Shown: piece after piece, positions 60,868-64,000 of the stretch
Numbering within the stretch: position 1 is the stretch's first letter
How the letters are laid out: the number at the start of each line of letters is the position of its first letter
Origin: Streptomyces eurythermus
Lineage (GTDB): Bacteria; Actinomycetota; Actinomycetes; Streptomycetales; Streptomycetaceae
Reading direction: 5' to 3'
DNA: 64,000 nucleotides
Assembly: GCF_014649115.1 (NCBI RefSeq)
Contig: NZ_BMSK01000015.1
Span: 1 to 64,000 of the forward strand
Notes under the pieces: model-generated
What the model was told of the DNA's origin: nothing
Seen by the model: only the letters and a program-made list of their open reading frames with translations
The model's database searches: none
Position numbers and translations under genes: made by a program

Positions 60868-61356
60868 GTGAGAGAGCTGCGCATCAGGGTGCTGGCGGGC
60901 GTGTTCGTCGTGGCCGGCGTCCTGTCCTGGGCGGGCGCCCGCCTCTGGAACTCGACCGGGACCCTTCCGAGCGTCCCCCTGGCCGCGCCCGTGGTCCTCG
61001 CGCTGATCGCGGTGGTGCTGCTCTCCACGGCGCTCTCGCTGCGCGCCCGGCTGAAGGCCCAGCGCGAGCGCCGGCCCGGCGCCAAGGGCGTCGATCCGCT
61101 GATGGCCGCCCGGGCGGTCGTCTTCGGCCAGGCCAGCGCCCTGGTCGCGGCCCTCGTCGCCGGCATGTACGGCGGCACGGGCGTCTTCCTGCTGGAGCTG
61201 CTGGACTTCCCGGCCCGCCGCGACCAGGCGATCTACGCCGGGTTCTCGGCCCTGGCGGGCTTCGGTGTGATAGCGGCCGCCCTGTTCCTGGAGCGAGTGT
61301 GCCGGCTCCCCGAGGACGACGACCAGAACCCTCCCGGGGCGCAGCCGGCGGCCTGA
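60868..61356 (+). CDS. DUF3180 membrane protein
   Basis: 162 residues with four transmembrane segments (about 8-25, 38-58, 83-105, 120-142) typical of actinobacterial DUF3180, regularly found next to folK. GTG start 6 bases after GAAGGGA. Function unknown. Confidence 0.88.
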   Translation: MRELRIRVLAGVFVVAGVLSWAGARLWNSTGTLPSVPLAAPVVLALIAVVLLSTALSLRARLKAQRERRPGAKGVDPLMAARAVVFGQASALVAALVAGMYGGTGVFLLELLDFPARRDQAIYAGFSALAGFGVIAAALFLERVCRLPEDDDQNPPGAQPAA

Positions 61357-61380
61357 CCGCCCGCCGCGCCCGGCGGGCGG
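61357..61380. terminator. Shared terminator between DUF3180 gene and folE
   Basis: A 10-bp perfect GC stem (61357-61366 with 61371-61380) with a CGCC loop between convergent stop codons. Confidence 0.8.
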
Positions 61381-61381
61381 C

Positions 61382-61987
61382 TCAGCGCGCCATGATGAGG
61401 CTCATGGCCTCGTTGCGCGTGGCGACATCGCGCAGCTGACCGCGCACGGCGGACGTTATGGTCTTCGCGCCCGGCTTGCGGATGCCGCGCATCGACATGC
61501 ACATGTGCTCGCACTCGACGACGACGATGACGCCCCGCGGCTCCAGGATCTGCATCAGGGAGTCCGCGATCTGCGTGGTCAGGCGCTCCTGCACCTGCGG
61601 CCGGCGGGCGTAGACGTCGACGAGCCGGGCCAGCTTGGACAGCCCGGTGATCTTGCCGGTCTCGGACGGGATGTAGCCGACGTGGGCGACGCCCCGGAAC
61701 GGCACCAGGTGGTGCTCGCAGGTCGAGTACACCTCGATGTCCTTCACGAGGACCATCTCGTCGTGCCCGAGGTCGAACGTCGTCGTCAGCACGTCCTCCG
61801 GCCGCTGCCACAGGCCGGCGAAGATCTCCCGGTAGGCTCGCGCGACCCGGGCCGGCGTCTCCCTGAGCCCCTCGCGGTCCGGGTCCTCCCCGACCGCGAG
61901 CAGCAGTTCCCGCACGGCGTTCTCGGCGCGCTTCTCGTCGAACTCGCCGATGCGGCCCTCGCCGTCCAGCGTCACCGGGTCGGTCAT
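61382..61987 (-). CDS. folE: GTP cyclohydrolase I
   Basis: 201 residues. First step of pterin and folate synthesis, GTP to dihydroneopterin triphosphate. Zinc ligands Cys90 and His93 (CEHH) and Cys163 (HMCMSMRG), with GxSKLARLVDVYARRPQVQERLT. It lies downstream of ftsH on the same strand, a common actinobacterial order. Confidence 0.96.
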   Translation of the reverse strand: MTDPVTLDGEGRIGEFDEKRAENAVRELLLAVGEDPDREGLRETPARVARAYREIFAGLWQRPEDVLTTTFDLGHDEMVLVKDIEVYSTCEHHLVPFRGVAHVGYIPSETGKITGLSKLARLVDVYARRPQVQERLTTQIADSLMQILEPRGVIVVVECEHMCMSMRGIRKPGAKTITSAVRGQLRDVATRNEAMSLIMAR

Positions 61988-62052
61988 CTGGTTCCTCGTT
62001 CCCGCGCCATGACGCGCGTGTGTCTCGCCTTGCCGAAACTGCGGACATGCGA

Positions 62053-62094
62053 AATGCCGCGACCCCCAGGCTAGAACCTGAGGGTCGCGGCATT
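62053..62094. terminator. Intrinsic terminator after ftsH
   Basis: A 13-bp perfect inverted repeat (62053-62065 with 62082-62094) with a further short internal CAGG/CCTG pairing, 29 bases past the ftsH stop and before folE. On the ftsH strand it ends in GCATTTCG. Confidence 0.75.
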
Positions 62095-62122
62095 CATTCC
62101 GGGCCGTGTCTCCGCGGGCCGG

Positions 62123-64000
62123 TCAGCCCTCGGAGCGGTCCTCCGGGGACTGGTCCGTCACCGGGGCGGACTCCGCCGCCGTCGACTTCGCGGTGCTGAT
62201 CGACGCCGTCGCGCCGTTCGCGCCGTTGGTCAGTGCCAGCTCCTTCGGGGAGAGCACCGGCGGGCGGGTGGACGGGGTGCGGCGCGAGGAGCCGGTCCAG
62301 GCGGGCCGCGGCGGGCGCTTGACGATGGGGGCGAAGATCTCGGCGATCTCCTCCTTGCCCAGGGTCTCCTTCTCCAGCAGCTGGAGAACGAGGTTGTCGA
62401 GCACGTCGCGGTTCTCGACCAGGATCTCCCATGCCTCGTTGTGCGCGGTCTCGATGAGCTTCTTGACCTCTTCGTCGACCAGCGCGGCGACCTCTTCCGA
62501 GTAGTCCCGCTGGTGGGCCATCTCACGGCCCAGGAACGGCTCGCTGTTGTCGCCGCCGAACTTGATCGCGCCGAGACGCTCGGTCATGCCGTACTGCGTG
62601 ACCATCGCGCGGGCCAGGTTGGTGGCCTTCTCGATGTCGTTCGCGGCACCGGTGGTCGGGTCGTGGAAGACCAGTTCCTCGGCCGCCCGGCCGCCCAGCA
62701 TGTAGGCGAGCTGGTCGAGCATCTCGTTGCGGGTGGTCGAGTACTTGTCCTCGTCGGGCAGGACCATCGTGTAACCGAGGGCACGGCCGCGGGACAGGAT
62801 CGTGATCTTGTGGACCGGGTCGGAGTTCGGCGAGGCCGCCGCGACCAGGGCGTGACCGCCCTCGTGGTACGCGGTGATCTTCTTCTCCTTGTCCGACATG
62901 ATCCGGGTCCGCTTCTGCGGACCCGCGACCACGCGGTCGATCGCCTCGTCCAGCGCCTTGTTGTCGATCAGCTTCTGGTCGCCGCGGGCGGTGAGCAGCG
63001 CGGCCTCGTTCAGCACGTTGGCGAGGTCGGCGCCGGTCATGCCCGGGGTGCGGCGGGCCACGGCGGACAGGTCGACGTCGGGCGCGACCGGCTTGCCCTT
63101 CTGGTGGACCTTGAGGATCTCCAGACGGCCCTGGAGGTCCGGCGGGTCGACCGCGATCTGCCGGTCGAAGCGGCCCGGGCGCAGCAGCGCCGGGTCGAGG
63201 ATGTCCGGCCGGTTGGTGGCGGCGATCAGGATGACGCCGCCCTTGACGTCGAAGCCGTCCATCTCGACCAGCAGCTGGTTCAGGGTCTGCTCGCGCTCGT
63301 CGTGACCGCCGCCGAGGCCGGCGCCGCGGTGGCGGCCGACCGCGTCGATCTCGTCCACGAAGACGATCGCCGGGGCGTTCGCCTTGGCCTGCTCGAACAG
63401 GTCACGCACCCGGGAGGCACCGACACCGACGAACATCTCGACGAAGTCGGAACCGGAGATCGAGTAGAACGGGACGCCCGCCTCGCCGGCGACGGCGCGC
63501 GCGAGCAGGGTCTTGCCGGTACCCGGGCGGCCGTAGAGCAGCACGCCCTTGGGGATCTTGGCGCCGACGGCCTGGAACTTGGCCGGCTCCTGGAGGAACT
63601 CCTTGATCTCCTGGAGCTCCTCGACGGCCTCGTCACAGCCGGCGACGTCGGAGAAGGTCGTCTTCGGGGTGTCCTTGGTGATGAGCTTCGCCTTGGACTT
63701 GCCGAAGTTCATGACCCGGGAGCCGCCGCCCTGCATCTGATTCATCAGGAACAGGAAGACGACCACGATCAGGACGAAGGGGAGCAGGGACAGCAGGACG
63801 CCGACGAACGGGTTCTGCTTGGACGGCGAGACCGTGTAGCCGTCCGTGATCTGCTTTTCCTGGTACTTGGTCTGCAGCGTGCCGGCGAGCTGCACACCCT
63901 GGTCGCCGATGTAGCTCGCCTGGATCTTCGAGCTGCCCTCGACCTTGTAGCCGTCCTTCAGCGTGACCTTGATGCTCTGATCGTCACCGGTGGTGAGCTT
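62123..64000 (-). CDS. ftsH: ATP-dependent zinc metalloprotease FtsH (5' end outside the window)
   Basis: The open frame continues to the window edge, so the first part of the protein is missing. Visible: the end of the extracytoplasmic N-domain (from about TLKDGYKVEG), the second transmembrane helix (VLLSLLPFVLIVVVFLFLMN), AAA+ with Walker A GRPGTGKT (Arg in place of the common Pro), VFVDEIDAVG, SRH region GRFDRQI, and zinc site HEGGH. The C-terminal ~80 residues are Pro/Thr/Ala-rich and longer than in E. coli. Degrades membrane and some soluble proteins. Confidence 0.96.
   Translation of the reverse strand, partial: KLTTGDDQSIKVTLKDGYKVEGSSKIQASYIGDQGVQLAGTLQTKYQEKQITDGYTVSPSKQNPFVGVLLSLLPFVLIVVVFLFLMNQMQGGGSRVMNFGKSKAKLITKDTPKTTFSDVAGCDEAVEELQEIKEFLQEPAKFQAVGAKIPKGVLLYGRPGTGKTLLARAVAGEAGVPFYSISGSDFVEMFVGVGASRVRDLFEQAKANAPAIVFVDEIDAVGRHRGAGLGGGHDEREQTLNQLLVEMDGFDVKGGVILIAATNRPDILDPALLRPGRFDRQIAVDPPDLQGRLEILKVHQKGKPVAPDVDLSAVARRTPGMTGADLANVLNEAALLTARGDQKLIDNKALDEAIDRVVAGPQKRTRIMSDKEKKITAYHEGGHALVAAASPNSDPVHKITILSRGRALGYTMVLPDEDKYSTTRNEMLDQLAYMLGGRAAEELVFHDPTTGAANDIEKATNLARAMVTQYGMTERLGAIKFGGDNSEPFLGREMAHQRDYSEEVAALVDEEVKKLIETAHNEAWEILVENRDVLDNLVLQLLEKETLGKEEIAEIFAPIVKRPPRPAWTGSSRRTPSTRPPVLSPKELALTNGANGATASISTAKSTAAESAPVTDQSPEDRSEG

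Overview
The window is a stretch of high-GC actinobacterial chromosome, almost certainly from the core arm of a Streptomyces. Nearly every gene shows strong G/C bias at third codon positions, GTG starts and 4-base ATGA/GTGA stop-start overlaps are common, and the gene order (trpS attenuator, proC, ilvD, ppx, radA-disA, mutY, sigE-cseABC, clpC, lsr2, coaX-nadC-nadB-panC, mprF-like, folP-folB-folK, folE, ftsH) matches what I remember of the Streptomyces coelicolor region around SCO3334 to SCO3404. The species cannot be named from the sequence. I see no rRNA, tRNA, CRISPR array, prophage or insertion sequence.

Region by region. (1) 1-6.6 kb: trpS behind a textbook ribosome-mediated attenuator with a Trp-Trp leader peptide, then proC, a methyltransferase, two small proteins and a membrane Ser/Thr kinase with a PQQ-type beta-propeller. 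(2) 6.6-12 kb: ilvD, a TetR regulator coupled to a TIM-barrel isomerase, a Ppx/GppA phosphatase and a Cys-rich conserved protein. (3) 12-18.8 kb: a sigma-factor/zinc-finger/transmembrane/BACON fusion, then the genome-integrity genes radA, disA (c-di-AMP synthase) and mutY. (4) 19-23.2 kb: the cell-envelope stress module sigE-cseA-cseB-cseC and an SDR-fold protein lacking the usual active-site lysine. (5) 23.2-31.5 kb: an accessory-looking stretch with a VOC/AraC pair, a TetR/MFS drug-efflux pair with a twin operator, a secreted M23 peptidase, a secreted acid phosphatase and a 1007-residue NACHT (NLR-like) ATPase. (6) 31.5-38 kb: clpC, an SCO3374-family protein, the nucleoid silencer lsr2, an ArgA-like acetyltransferase and a BlaI-type repressor. 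(7) 38-43.7 kb: a cofactor operon (NAD and CoA): DUF2520 protein, panC, nadB, nadC, coaX. (8) 43.8-48.7 kb: a PLP lyase, an ArsR/DUF5937 regulator with a 33-bp palindrome in front of it, and a NarL-type two-component system. (9) 48.8-56 kb: a MidA/NDUFAF7-type methyltransferase facing an orphan NuoD, two bacterial PH-domain membrane proteins, a low-complexity coiled-coil membrane protein and an esterase. (10) 56-64 kb: an MprF-like DUF2156 protein with a sigma-E-like promoter, the folate genes folP, folB, folK and folE, and the 3' part of ftsH, cut by the window end.

How they connect: sigE-cse (envelope stress sensing) and the MprF-like gene (lipid aminoacylation) are likely regulator and target. 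radA-disA-mutY joins DNA repair with c-di-AMP signalling. clpC and ftsH cover protein quality control. The candidates I rate highest for follow-up are the NACHT protein, the single-chain sigma/anti-sigma-like BACON fusion, the MidA-NuoD pair, the 33-bp operator and the trpS attenuator.
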